Source of the DNA: Isoetes taiwanensis
Lineage: Eukaryota > Streptophyta > Lycopodiopsida > Isoetales > Isoetaceae
Length of the DNA: 64,000 nt
Direction: 5' to 3'
Assembly (NCBI GenBank): GCA_021234155.1
Contig: JAJEKV010000006.1
Span: 25,723,756-25,787,755 of the forward strand
Below are positions 32,404 to 43,774 of the stretch, in pieces. The notes under the pieces were generated by a model. That model was not told the origin of the DNA, ran no database searches, and worked only from the letters and a program-made list of their open reading frames with translations. The stretch's first letter is position 1, and each line of letters starts with the position of its first letter. A program made the translations under genes and the position numbers.

Positions 32404-32707
32404 CTGTAATATAAGCCGACGTGACGGTTGCTGCACTTTGGATTGCCCATGTCCTCAACATTACACAGATTAAGAGCAAAACCTGGTAAAGGTAGAGAGC
32501 CTTCAAAAACTGGAAGTTTATTCAACATCCTCATTCTCTTCATTTCCTGCACTTGAGAAGTTCGTTCCACAACAAGCTTTTCTTTTGCCAATGGTTTGGC
32601 CTTCTGGTCATTATGTATATTTTGTACTATGTTTTCTACTCATTGATCTATTTCCCGTTCCATTTCTAAGTTATTCAGTTGTGTGTTACCATCCTGGGGT
32701 TGTATAC
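32404..32707 (-). pseudogene. Upstream exon of the Ulp1-like gene
   Basis: Minus-strand exon between an AG acceptor (32708-32709) and a GT donor (32402-32403). It encodes a charged segment with 'DGNTQLNNLEMEREIDQ', one stop, 'EKLVVERTSQVQEMKRMRML' and 'NLCNVEDMGNPKCSNRHVGL', and joins in frame with the exon at 32000-32329 across a 74 bp intron. The function of this part is unknown; it lies where Ulp1-like transposon proteins have a poorly conserved N-terminal region. Confidence 0.45.
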
Positions 32708-32789
32708 CTGAAATAAATTTAAAATAAGCATCATAAATTTAAATCACAAGAATAATTTGATGTTCTTACTTGATGAAGGTACACCTTCA

Positions 32790-33215
32790 AAATTCTTTGC
32801 ATTGAAGCCAGATTATTGTGACAAGTTTACTTACACAGTTGGTGGCCACACCGCTGTCAAACGACCTTTAAAATGATTCATGCTTTAGGCAGTAGATGGC
32901 TTCACCGCCTGAAGAAAAGACTTGACAAGAATCCTGGCATTAACGACTACTGCCATTCGGGAAGTATATCCAGAATTCATGTGCTTCAACGTGTTTCCTG
33001 GATGGAAGGCTTCTTCAAGGAGTCTTGCGAGAAACTGCCTAACAACCCTATGTACTACTTGAGTGACAACTTCACGAAACGCGAGGTCTACAATAATTAT
33101 ATAGATTTGTGTATTGAGGTTGGAGAACGCCCATGAATGACCAACGACATGCAGGTGTATAAAATCTTCTTCGGGAGCATCCTTAGGCACATTGACAAAG
33201 TGAGGTAGGGTGGTC
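32790..33215 (+). pseudogene. DUF7869-type putative transposase, N-terminal fragment
   Basis: On the plus strand: 'KPDYCDKFTYTVGGHTAVKR' (frame near 32805-32870), then 'SGSISRIHVLQRVSWMEGFF' and 'NPMYYLSDNFTKREVYNNYI' (32873-33136), stop, 'MTNDMQVYKIFFGSILRHID'. The 'LS-x-x-x-T-K-R-x-x-Y-x-x-Y' followed by a short helix block is how proteins of this group run up to their Cys-rich and catalytic parts, in my recollection of the family. It lies 370 bp before the core at 33560 in the same orientation. Family assignment is moderate to low. Confidence 0.4.
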
Positions 33216-33559
33216 TTCTTCTGGTCCATTCCATCAATAATAACCGATATGTCTGAGTGGTTGTTCTAGAGCCTTCTTCCTGTGTTTTGTCAATTTTCTC
33301 CTTTTCAGAGATTGTTGTTCTCTGTGCTTGTTCAGTTTCTCTTTTAATGCATCTGAAATGGAAACATGTTTAGGAAAACGACTTACCATTTAGAACTAAG
33401 AAAGAGTACGTTGTGGAAGCTTACTTTTAGTGTGAAGTGTCCTTGCATTCTATCTCTAAGCTTTTAATTGAGAGCATGTAGCACAAACAGACATCCGGTG
33501 CTTTCTAGGAATAGACACACGGGAAAATTCCTTTTTCCAGAGCACAGTGAAGTAAGAGT

Positions 33560-34893
33560 ATGGAAAACTCTCTTGCAAGGCATTCTTGAACTATCCAAAC
33601 ATTCATGCTGATCCAAATCTCACTATCACAATATTGAATAAGATACTTTCCAGTCTCGAGCATATACCACCAGTTCTATACCTTCAGCTAGACAACACGA
33701 CGAGAAAGAATAAGAATCAGGCCTTGTTTGCTTACTATGCCATGCTAGTTGAGAAACAAATCTTCAAGAAGGTGAAGATTGATTTCTTGCTTTTTGGTCA
33801 TACACACGATCAAATTGATCAGATGTTCAGTAGGTTCTCTAAACGTCTTGCTCGAAAAAAGCCTCTCAGCTTGCCAGCAATGATTGAGGTTATCCAAGAC
33901 TCCTACAATCCTTCAAGGAATGGATTTTTCGGAGAGATCAATTGGGTCATTGTGCAATTGAGCCCTTATGAAACATTACATTTCAGCATCAGATCAAATT
34001 CTCACTTGCAGATCATATAAGAAAAGCAATATGCCACATCCTTGTAGTGGCAGCCAGCACCTGATATTCAATTCATTCGCACCATCCCCAAGACTACTTC
34101 CATGCTCTCTGCAGAGCAAATGCCTCTAAAGAGCTTGAAAGAAATCGCAAAGAGTAAAAGGGAGGGAAGAGCATTTGACTCAAACAAATCATTGGATTAC
34201 ATTGAGACCAGTATTCAGTCATGCTCTAATCACCTTGGGGACGCAGATGCTTCATGGTGGCCTCAGTTTTTTTCTCAGCAACATGACATGTTACAAGCCA
34301 TGTCACAAGGTCGAAAACCTGTTGCATTCAACTGGCCATCTAGGCAAACTCTGCCTATGCAAGTTGAGAATCAAGAAGAATATGTACAGCTAATGCATAG
34401 CTCAGATGAAGATGACAGAGTCATGTATAAGGGCCCCAGACGCATGGCACAACAAGTTGCTCGGGTTTCTGGTTCAGTCTCAGAGGTTCAAAAAGGAATG
34501 CTTGTTGCTGTCCCAGCTGATGATGATGAAACTGGGAAGCAATTCTGGCTGGCTAGAGTATTGGAGATAACAAGAGAGGATGGAATTCCCACTCAATTGT
34601 AAGTGCACTGGGTGAAAACAAGTGTTGCCAATGCTTTCAGTGGGAGTTATAGTTTGGAGATGGGAAAAACAGGAGTGGAAAGGAGAGCAAAGTCAAAAGC
34701 AAACACTAGTATCATAGATCTAGCTGAAGTAAAGGTTCTTGCATATGACTTTGTTCTGACTGCTGCTAATAAGTTACGTGCGGTCACTCAAACTTTAATA
34801 AGGTCGGCATGTGGATTAGATAAAGAACCTAAAAAGGTTGCAAAAAGGGACGATGATGAAGACTCACTAGTAGACAGTGAGGAAGAAGAGTGA
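33560..34893 (+). pseudogene. DUF7869-like putative transposase core plus C-terminal module
   Basis: One plus-strand frame from about 33560 to 34893 (roughly 440 codons) with only three stops (34018 TAA, about 34054 TAG, 34600 TAA) and no frameshift. The core reads 'YLQLDNTTRKNKNQALFAYY' and 'FLLFGHTHDQIDQMFSRFS'. Asp-Asn followed by Asn-Lys-Asn, then Gly-His-Thr-His-x-x-Ile-Asp, is the signature I associate with DUF7869-type proteins, thought to be transposase-like. Residues after 34100 are a linker, then 'EVQKGMLVAVPADDDETGKQ', 'FWLARVLEITREDG' and 'VHWVKTS', a possible Tudor/BAH-like module, and an acidic end. A TTG, not ATG, opens the visible frame, so the true start lies upstream. Confidence 0.55.
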
Positions 34894-34930
34894 GGGTGAG
34901 GATGAAGACTCCACTGATCAAGGACTAAAC

Positions 34931-35385
34931 GAACTTGAGGATGACATGCATCCGGATAGTGCTGCAAAATGTAAGTTCGTCCGTTGACTCAAACATGTAA
35001 ACAAGAGAAAGTGCCGGTGATGAGGCTTTGTCAAAATGTGCTATATTTTTGACAATTTTGTTCATAATTTTATAAAATTTTCATAAGCTCTGAATACATC
35101 ACTTCCTTATCACTCTACTACCCTTGCTATTTTTTCCATTGCCTATTTTTTGCTACTCTTCATATACGTAACTATTTTTTGTTCCAATTTAGGAGGCTGA
35201 AAATAGCTATTAAATATTTTTGCATAGAAGCTATGTTCAAACAACCCCTCAAAAGGGTTGTAATTCTAATTACCTAAATTGTCACACTTGTCATAAACAA
35301 ACCTTCAAATGGACTTTTTTAGAATTTAAGGGAATCTTTTAAAGATTCCTTTCCTCGGTGCATTTGGAGCAAATAAGTCGTTTCA
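34931..35385. other. No gene recognised
   Basis: AT-rich spacer of about 450 bp between the DUF7869-like unit and the copia fragment. No terminal inverted repeat that would close the upstream unit was found by eye. Confidence 0.4.
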
Positions 35386-35389
35386 ATTT

Positions 35390-37165
35390 AAACTTTTTTT
35401 ATCCTTTGCTTTTTAGAAAATAACATTTTGCTCTTTGTTGTGGTCATCAATAAATGTTATAAAAGTACCTCTTGTCAGCTCGAAGGCTTGCTACATATAT
35501 TGGACTGCATAAATCTGATGCACAAGTTTAAAATCTTCTTAGGCCGCTTTTGAACGCTTTAGGAAAAAGGAAGCCCCACCTGCTTTCCAAGCATACAACC
35601 AGCACATAGAAAATTCTCTGGTTTGTTTCCTGCAACAATTAGATTATGCTTAACCATATAATCCACATTATTGATATGAGTGTGGCCAAGTATTTCATGC
35701 CACAACTTCATCGAATCACTGCTGACCATGTATATTCTTGCTATGCTAGAATTGAAACCAAACAAGTTTCCAACTATTTTTCCCAAAACTTTATTTTATT
35801 ATCTAGAAAGAATTTACAATCAAGGTTATCAAACAAAAGCTTGTAGCCTAGGTCCACAAGTTAGGCAACGAAATTAAATTTTTACAAGTCCAGTACACAT
35901 ATAAGACATTTTAAGATCAACTTTTTGCCTTCCAAATCAAAGATCTCTAAGACACCAATATTTTCTACACCACGCAAACCGCCATCATCGAAGCTGGATA
36001 TGTCCCGGCTCGTTCTCAGACATTTCTTGAGCAATTTGGTGAAGATGTTATAGATCTTTCAAAATATCTTTCCACTATCTATGATGAGAAAATCATCAAC
36101 AAATCTGTCAGGAATATCTTTTTCTCAATTGAGCAAACAACAGCACTACATACCTCAACATCGTCATCTTGCTCTTCCTCTACAGTTTCCTGAGCAATGC
36201 TCACAACCGGATTCTTCCTTGCATGTGCCGTCCCATAACCCGTTGGGTTCCCGTGGACGTAAAAATTCATCTTATCTTATCTTATCTTCCTCCTCTTCCA
36301 CGAAATGGGGACCTTCCACCACGCTGACTTGATCTTCCTCTTCCTGGTCTACTAGGATTAGAACATGTTGCAACCACATGCCCTTTCCTCCGCAAAATTG
36401 TAGCATTCAATTTCCTTAAGATTAGGGCAATCCACCTTCAAATGACCATACAAATCACAATTGAAGCAAGGACCAAATTCACCTTTCTCTCCCCCTGGAA
36501 CTACTTCCACCTCGAGACTTGTACCTGCTAGAATACAAGATCTCTTGCTTTTCTTCCTCTTTCTGAGAAAAAGTTTTCTGCTCAAAATGAATTCTTATCA
36601 TTTCTTCTGCCTTTTCTCTTGTTGCAGCAATGTTTCTTATCAGAGTTGCTAAATTCTCAAACTCATCTTCCACAGCTCTTGAGATTGTCAAGACTTGGAA
36701 TTCATCTGTAAGAACAGTTCCAGCACCTTCCATATCTGCTACTAGACTATCAACGGTTTGAAAAAACTCCGTTACTTTATCTTTATCATGCAGTTTCATT
36801 TCTCTCAGCTCTTTATCCAAAACGTTTAATTGTGAAGAAGTCTTAGCTTGAACAGCAAATAAGACACAATTCTTTCGGGCTCTTACCTCTGATCTTTAAT
36901 AGAATTGAAGGACCAACCCTGCTTGTAATGATAGCTTGAGATTGCAGAACCTTAGTTTCATCAGGTACGGCATTAGTTCCTCCACTTCATGTTGCTCCTG
37001 ACCTTTCTCCATCACCAGTTATTACACTTCCAGAACTAGAAGAACCAGAGCTAGAAGCGGTATCTGCAATTAGATTCCACAATCCTTCAGTCTTGAGAAT
37101 GTACTCAATCTTCTCCTTCCAAACCTGAAAACCACTAATAAGAAGAAAGAAGCTCGATACCGGTG
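35390..37165 (-). pseudogene. Copia retrotransposon fragment (gag, protease spacer, integrase start)
   Basis: Minus strand, a relative of the copia element at 51-57 kb. In order from 37165 down: a degenerate Met-type primer site (CGGTATCGAGC in minus orientation, 37152-37163), gag start 'SGFQVWKEKIEYILKTEGLW' (near 37080-37130), gag middle 'DSLVADMEGAGTVLTDEFQ' (36690-36770), zinc knuckle CFNCDLYGHLKVDC (36440-36480), 'AQETVEEEQDDDVEV' (36150-36195), integrase zinc finger 'LWHEILGHTHINNVDYMVKH' with 'CAGCMLGKQVGLPF' (35560-35720) and the beginning of the core, 'SLRADKRYF', near 35460-35490. RT is absent, so the element is truncated. Several stops and frameshifts. No LTR pair was identified. 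Confidence 0.8.
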
Positions 37166-37209
37166 TTGTGAATTTACACCAATTGTAGCTTGATATGGGT
37201 AGCAATTAG

Positions 37210-39052
37210 TTAAATGAAGGAATTTGCGGCTAGCAACTAGTTATATGAAGGAATCAGCCACAAGCATCATGTTTTCTCAACCTTTATTTTAAAGATCGGG
37301 TTAACAACACAAGTCGACCACTTTTAGATCTGCATACAAGACGGCTGCCCTCAATTCAATCTGACCATAATTTTATCCATCGGGCTGTTTTGGAAAGTCA
37401 CATATGTGGCCTATGAAATATAAATATTTACATCACAACAATGCATTATTGATATGAATACCATCATGGCTATAGTGGCAAGCAACAAGCAATGGATGCA
37501 ATTGAGCCGATCTGATCTTGGGATTATGCTTCCCTTTTTCTTTCCAACCAAAGCCATGATTTTTGGGAAGCAAAATGACGATTTTATGTTTCTTCAAACC
37601 AAAACCATGGTTTTTTTTTTCCCTAGAGCTTGCCTAAGCGAGGCATACAATTTCGTGCAATTCCAAGTTGTCTCACGTGGACACCCACATCACCCAACTT
37701 TCCATGCCCACGTCAACAAAATTCCTCTTCTTGAGCCACGGCCTCCCGGCCTCGGACGTAAGTAACCACCGCTATTGAACCATCCGGATCCTTGGCCATG
37801 TTTAGTGGAAATAGAAATCCGATTTGCAGAGATGTATTGATGCTCAAATGGCTCCCTTTTTTCTCTGTTTCTAAGACTGGCTACCATGCAATAAAATTGT
37901 TGGTTCATGCAAGGCTTGATTACAATTTCACCTAACCGTTTTTTACGCTATACCATTTTTTCCAAAATGTAAGCCATTCATTTTGAGAAAATTTTGGGCT
38001 GACCCATCGGAAAATGCATGGTTAATTATTTACCTTATTAAAGTACGGTTTCAACTTATAGGTTGATAAGGAATACTGGGGAAGGTATCGAGGCAAGAAT
38101 TGCCTTGAAGCTTGAGACCATTACCCTAGATGACTATCTTATACCTTTTGATGCCTTTGGTAAAAGCTGAAAAAGCTTTTTTTTAAAAAGCATGAAGACA
38201 ATTGTCTCTTCTTTTATGGCTTAGAGTCTTGAATAATCCATCTTTTGATTACCTATACAACAATGGAGGAACTAATTTGGTTGGTAGCTTGGACAATGTT
38301 CCAACCGAATGCCCAAACGAGCATGGGATGGATACTTAGCTCAAGTGGCATCTAAACTTGATATCAATCCTCCTTTATCGCTTTTCTAAAATGATTCAAA
38401 TCTAGAGACAATAAATTGATATGATACTTTGTGTGCATTTATATAGGAAGAAAAAGTGCACAATGATCAATATCGGATCAAGGTTACAAACGCCTTTAGC
38501 GATGGGGCAAAAGCCCCATTGGGCACCGCCGGTAGGTGTAGCTTGAAAACCCAACGGATAGTTGGTGCGTGGAAAACCTGCCCTAAGTCATGTAGGTTGG
38601 AGGGGGACTTATGTCTAGACATGGAAGATGGTTAGGCTCCGCAGGCCCTAGGCTTGTGGGGTGGGAAGCTATACCCTAAAAAAACCTCAAAATGGCCGTT
38701 TTTACAATCTTGAGATTGAGGAGGGATAGAACGGATTTTCAAGGAGGATTGATAAGAACAAGTTTTAGATTAGTCCACCCATGTTTAGGAGAAGCATTCA
38801 AAATTGCAATCATATGCAATTGTGATCCTTCAATGCAATTGAGTACTTGGCACTTTGAGGAGATATGTTGAGCTTGCGTCACCAAGTTGCTATATAGTTA
38901 GAATTAATGAAGGCAAAACAATGTTAGTAATGATTGTCATACACACAAAGGCATAATCAAGGTCGTCATTTTGAAGAGATAGCCATCAGAGCATATACGA
39001 CATTTAGATGGAAGCACGTTGATTAGCGCGGAAGGAGAGGCTAATATTGTCT
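37210..39052. other. No gene recognised
   Basis: About 1.8 kb with short unsupported frames. It contains an imperfect direct repeat 'TATATGAAGGAAT' / 'AAATGAAGGAAT' near 37210-37255. Nothing else stands out. Confidence 0.4.
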
Positions 39053-39110
39053 TAATGGCCAAAGAGGATGTTATCCTTGTTAATGGCCAAAGAGGATGTT
39101 ATCCTTGTTA
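39053..39110. repeat. Tandem duplication, 2 x 28 bp
   Basis: The unit TTAATGGCCAAAGAGGATG plus TTATCCTTG occurs twice back to back without a mismatch. Confidence 0.9.
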
Positions 39111-39709
39111 ATTTGGGATTTTCCAGTTTGGTGTAAAATATTTTTGGAATTTTTCTGAATTTGATTCCCTAAGATTTTGAGAGTTTTAGCTGCCGAAAAA
39201 TTTTTGATATTGCGAAAATTATAGGATTTCTCCCTTATGCTTATGGCTTCTTTGATTTCACCCTTAATCCAGTTGAGGTTTCTTTGATACCCCCATAATC
39301 CGATCGACATGGCATCAATGTTGTTAAAAAACCCGTTTTTTATTTTTAAAGTACTTCTATAAAAATCCTCGCGTTTTTTAAAGGATTTTTATGATTTGGT
39401 ATGGCCAAAAATAAAAAAAACAAAAAATTGCACATTCTTTGGCACTGCTTTATTGGACATATTTGCTACTGTTGAAATGCATATTTTTGCGACAAATTAT
39501 AAGACATAGCATGGAAACACGTAAATCAGAAGCTTACGCTGCTATTAGAAACTATTAAGTTCAAGTAATCATAGCTGTTTTACCATGCAACTCTTAAGAA
39601 AGTTCAAAAAAAAAATTATTATAAAGGTTAAGAGGTATAAGAATTTTATATACAAGGATAAATAAGTTCAATAATATCATATATTCGGATAAAACAAAAT
39701 CATAGTCTA
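39111..39709. other. No gene recognised
   Basis: About 600 bp of very AT-rich DNA. No feature beyond homopolymer runs. Confidence 0.4.
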
Positions 39710-39860
39710 AGGATTTTTAAAGATTTTTAAAGATTTTTAAGGATTTTAAAGATTTTAAAGATTTTTAACGTATTTTATATGAAATACGTTTTTAAAGATT
39801 TTTTTCAAAAATTTTAAAAATCTTCAAAAAATCTTAAAAAACGTTTTTTAAACGTACGGA
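39710..39860. repeat. AT-rich array of AAGATTTTTA units with inverted partner
   Basis: At least six irregular copies of (A)AGATTTTTAA occupy 39712-39800, followed at 39805-39850 by the complement form (TTTTAAAAATCTTC, TCTTAAAAAAC). The whole can fold back on itself. 'ACGTATTTTATATGAAATACGT' type symmetry sits near 39768-39790. Confidence 0.7.
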
Positions 39861-40549
39861 TTTTGACGTACTTAACAACATTGCATGGCATACCGCATGA
39901 TGCTAGATACGACTCGCATCCATTTCTTTGGCATCTAGAAATTCTCTGCGACAAGGAGGATTCTATTTTGCCCCAGGTTTGATTCTTAGCTTCCTTACAA
40001 TGGGCCCAATGGATTCTGTGATGCCCCCCTAGCTTATACGATGCTCCCATCGTATAAGCCATCGAATCCTCCCTATCAATCCCAGTTTGATAAGAGGCCA
40101 CTCCCTGGCATCATCTGGCTGGTGGTGCACCGAGAGATGATCTCGAGGAGGGCGTGTCTTCCAGCGTCTCCCAGAGGTCGATCTTCTGCTACTGAAATCG
40201 TCGTCGACACAAGCATCAAATATGATAATCAATATACATGCTCACCCCAGGGGTGAGGCACCATCATCAACATAGCATCGTCATCATACTACAACATCAT
40301 CTTAGCATCAACTAGAAGGTCCTAAACCCGGCATAGACTCAATGTAGGGTGAGGGTCGAGGCCACAAGATAACGATGAAGCGGAAACATAACAATGGAAT
40401 TGGCTAGCAATAGAATATTGGCAAGGTTGATCCCTCCATCTGCCCCATTGCATACTTTGCGGATAGGGCTGCTAAGTCTTGGAGCTTATTTGTAGCCAGT
40501 AGGTGGCATAGCCAAGGGAGGGGTACTCTTGGGTTGCATCTCCCCTATC
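39861..40549. other. No gene recognised
   Basis: About 690 bp. A short ATC/CAT-rich stretch lies near 40260-40310. No coding support on either strand. Confidence 0.4.
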
Positions 40550-41075
40550 CTAATGAGGCGGAGGAATATCTCCCCCCCTCTGAAGATGGCATTCCTCAAT
40601 AGCCTCAACTTTAGAATTCAGCTCGAAGTTGTCGATCTTGAGGGTCTTTAATCCATTCTTATCCACCTTTTTTATGGTGCTGGCCAATAGATCATGCCAC
40701 ATTTCTTCCTGTGATTTCCAGTTTTTGAATAGCTTCTTGTCCTACGGAAAATCACTTTCTAAAGCCTCTCTATCTTAATTTTTTTCGGATATCTGCTCTC
40801 CTCTATTCTGCGAGAGGTGGTAGAAGTCAACTTGAGTAAATGCACTTTCTTTTCTTACATAGTCTTCTTCTTTCAATAGAATCCGTCTTCTTTTTTAGGT
40901 TTTCATAGCAGCAAAGCTTCCTAAAGTAGCATTGTTGTTGTTGCTATAACTATTACCTTCTTGTTTAGCGCAAGTTGTCACTTTCGAAAGTCTTGAAAGC
41001 ATCGGCAACAAATGATGCCTAGTTGATAGGATATTCTTGAGTTTGCGGCTGCTGGGGGGAGTTCAAGCTGAGCTC
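40550..41075 (-). pseudogene. Decayed reading frame of unknown protein
   Basis: A single minus-strand frame from about 41075 down to the stop at 40550-40552 (about 174 codons) has only three internal stops and reads like protein. It begins 'RHHLLPMLSRLSKVTTCAKQ', contains an Asn run and 'ATLGSFAAMKT', stop, 'KEEDYVRKESAFTQVDFYHL', stops, then 'DKKLFKNWKSQEEMWHDLLA' and 'STIKKVDKNGLKTLKIDNFE'. I do not recognise it. The sparse stops suggest a once-coding region rather than random DNA, but chance cannot be excluded. Confidence 0.3.
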
Positions 41076-41447
41076 TTTGTAACAAAGGGAAGAAGCCCAA
41101 AAGAAATTAAGCCAAAGATGTTCTCCGGAAGGGTGTTGACCACTTCACCGATTTGAATTGTGTAGCATCTCTTCCTTTTGATCTATTCGGTATGGGAGGG
41201 GTGGGAATAACAAGGGGATCATATCGTGCAAGATCTATAGCTTGCACAATTACTAAAACTAATGTCGCTCTGGTGCCTCCCCTCAAAGAGCATCGTGCTC
41301 CATGGTAGTCTTGTCGATGGTCCTCCCTAGTGCAATGTTGTTGAAGATCTATATTCTCCTCTTTTGTCGTCTACTTTCATTACTCTGGGTAGACTTCGTC
41401 GCTATGTTGAGTTCTCCGATGTCTCTTGTTGATTAGGATACAACCTG

Positions 41448-41750
41448 CTTTGGGACAAAGGGAAGCTCAGCCGACCCTACATGAAGCCCATGTTTGTCGA
41501 ATAGCCTTGACCGGCTTATATTCCAAGCCTTGTCGTGGGAGTGGTGGGGTGAACCTTGTATCGCCTCTCTCTCTAGCCCACATCGGCACTTAACAAAGAA
41601 ATTATGGCACACAACTCTGGGGCAAAGGAGCTCAACCAGCCATGAAGCCCATGTTCATAGAACAATGCCGATAACTTACATTCCAAGCCTCCGCGGGGTG
41701 GTGGGGTGAACTTCATATCGCATACTCTCAGGAGCCCACGGCAGCATTGG
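41448..41750. repeat. Imperfect direct repeat, two ~145 bp copies
   Basis: 'TGGGACAAAGGGAAGCTCAGC' style text at 41448-41590 recurs at about 41618-41750: both contain 'CATGAAGCCCATGTT', 'TTATATTCCAAGCC' / 'TTACATTCCAAGCC', 'GTGGTGGGGTGAAC' and 'ATATCGC' / 'GTATCGC'. Diverged, non-coding. Confidence 0.65.
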
Positions 41751-43747
41751 AGGACCTCTTACCATGGAGTCAAGAGTTGACTTAGCATCCTTGCCAAGAG
41801 GTTTCGCCCGGTGTCATAGAGCACAAGAATATAATATAGAAACAGATGACATGAACATGCGAACAACCCGACCCCACGAACACGGAGGCGACCTCGAAGG
41901 ATCCAAGAGAAATCAAAATGTCAAGACAACAATGGTGCGGTGCTCATACACTTTGCGAGGTTGCCCCTACCACCCTAACCGTAATGAAATAGCTAACTTA
42001 ATGATTAAGATTATATGTAATGTTTACGCACTTCATTGAACAAATAGAAGGAAGGAAGCATATTTTAACGTAATATTAACATGTATAGCTTACTATCCAA
42101 AGCTCATTCTGCGCATAATGAATGCAAAATTCGTTCATTACCAAATTCATAGCTTAGGTATATCATTAGACTAAGAGTACTCCCTGCCATTCATGTCCAG
42201 AAGCCCCCATAAGCTCCTGATGACTATCTTGGCCGAATTAAACTCAATCTCATATCCCACATACCTTAAATTTTCCATCTCAATATCCCATAGTTATGCA
42301 TAATACATTAGCATAGCTTTTAATATTCTTATGATTAAAATCTACCTCCTTATCTTGATGGATTTATTGGTGCATCCAAAGTGAGTTCTCAAAATCAGGC
42401 ATGCTTTTAGATTAAAACTTCGTGGGGTTTTCATGACATAGCGCTTCTGATAACAACGCTTACACCACATATCAAATTGATCCCTAGATCTAGACCCCAT
42501 CTCCAGGAACCAAAATAATAATAACCCATTAGTCTTAGAATTATTAAGCTCATATGTTACAATTTCCTAGTTGCGAAGTTCACAATGCAAGTTCTTATAT
42601 ATATTCATGTCTTGTGTTTCACCCAAATCTCTTGTAGCTGTGCCTGAACTTACTCAATGAATAGTGCATTACGGGATCCATGCCACAGTGCCTCCATATT
42701 TTCCCCCATTGGGCACCTTGTATATTTATTTATATTAAGTAACAACTTGTTAACAAGAGGCAAACATGACACAAGAACATTAACAAACTAGACAAGAAAA
42801 AAACAACAAATGATAACAAGGACGAAACTCTTAATCAATTTTAGCTTTTCGGAACTGCCCCGGATAAATCGTCAGTTTTGGAGTCCAAATAGGCACTCTC
42901 GAAGCAATTTTGACCTGTTTTCCTTTGAATCTAAGCTCAACCTGGTAGCTTCAAGAATCTCGCATAAGGCCTCGATTCCATTTGTTGAAACAGCGGATCT
43001 TAAGCCTTTAGGGCTGATTCTATCGCCATAGCCCTTGCAATCATCCACTTACAATTGGCATACCTTATCCTAGATCTAGGCGGCAACTCTAAAGGAATAA
43101 TCTAGCAATTTACCCACTGAAAATCCATGTTCTCATCACTTCATAAGCTTTTAACACAAAGCATGTGCAAAAATAATCTTGGATCGGCATATGTAATCTC
43201 TAGAATCAAGCATCACGTAACTTTATTAATCTGATCATGGCCGGTTCATATGTCTCTAATTAAATATATTCAATGGAACACCCCCACGAGAATTTCTTCA
43301 TGCCGCGGACCTCACGGACCTCTTGGAATTGCATCGCCTCAAAATATCGGTTTCTTGCTCCAATAATCAAATTGTAGAAGAAGATACATAGTCGCGATCA
43401 ATTCTGATCCGGCATCAATTTTTTCTATTCTAACTCTTTCATACGCATGAATTTCAAGTCTAATCAAACCCAATCTAAAAGCTTACTCTCGATTAAAGAA
43501 GAATCACCTACAAAGGATCTTTGGTTCTTGAGAGATATAAAAGGATCTCATTTTAGCCAAGATATATAGTGCTCAAATTTAGGTCCTGGCTGCATGCATG
43601 CCTAGCATGTGTATATATGCGATATATAAATATGTATCTTGGCCCATCAAATTCGCCGGGTTTGTTATTTTCTTTGCTTTGTTTTCTTGATATAGTCCCG
43701 ACCATTTCAATTGTGTTTTGCGGAAGATTTCTCTAAGCCTTGCTACA
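41751..43747. other. No gene recognised
   Basis: About 2 kb. A frame at 42810-43031 is open but without known motifs. A 'TGTTATCAGAAGC' on the minus strand near 42450 vaguely recalls a Met primer-binding site, without an LTR to support it. Confidence 0.4.
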
Positions 43748-43774
43748 ATTTTTTTTTTCTCTCTCTCTCTCTCT
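43748..43774. repeat. Poly-T and (CT)n tract at the edge of the duplicated segment
   Basis: TTTTTTTTTT followed by about eight CT units marks the left border of duplication copy A. Copy B (50850-50857) has only T8-CTC at the same place. Read on the minus strand this would be an A-rich tail. Confidence 0.85.

Noticed and set aside
42440-42460. Possible primer-binding site TGTTATCAGAAGC on the minus strand
   Set aside because: Two mismatches or more to the Met complement and no LTR border or gag nearby.
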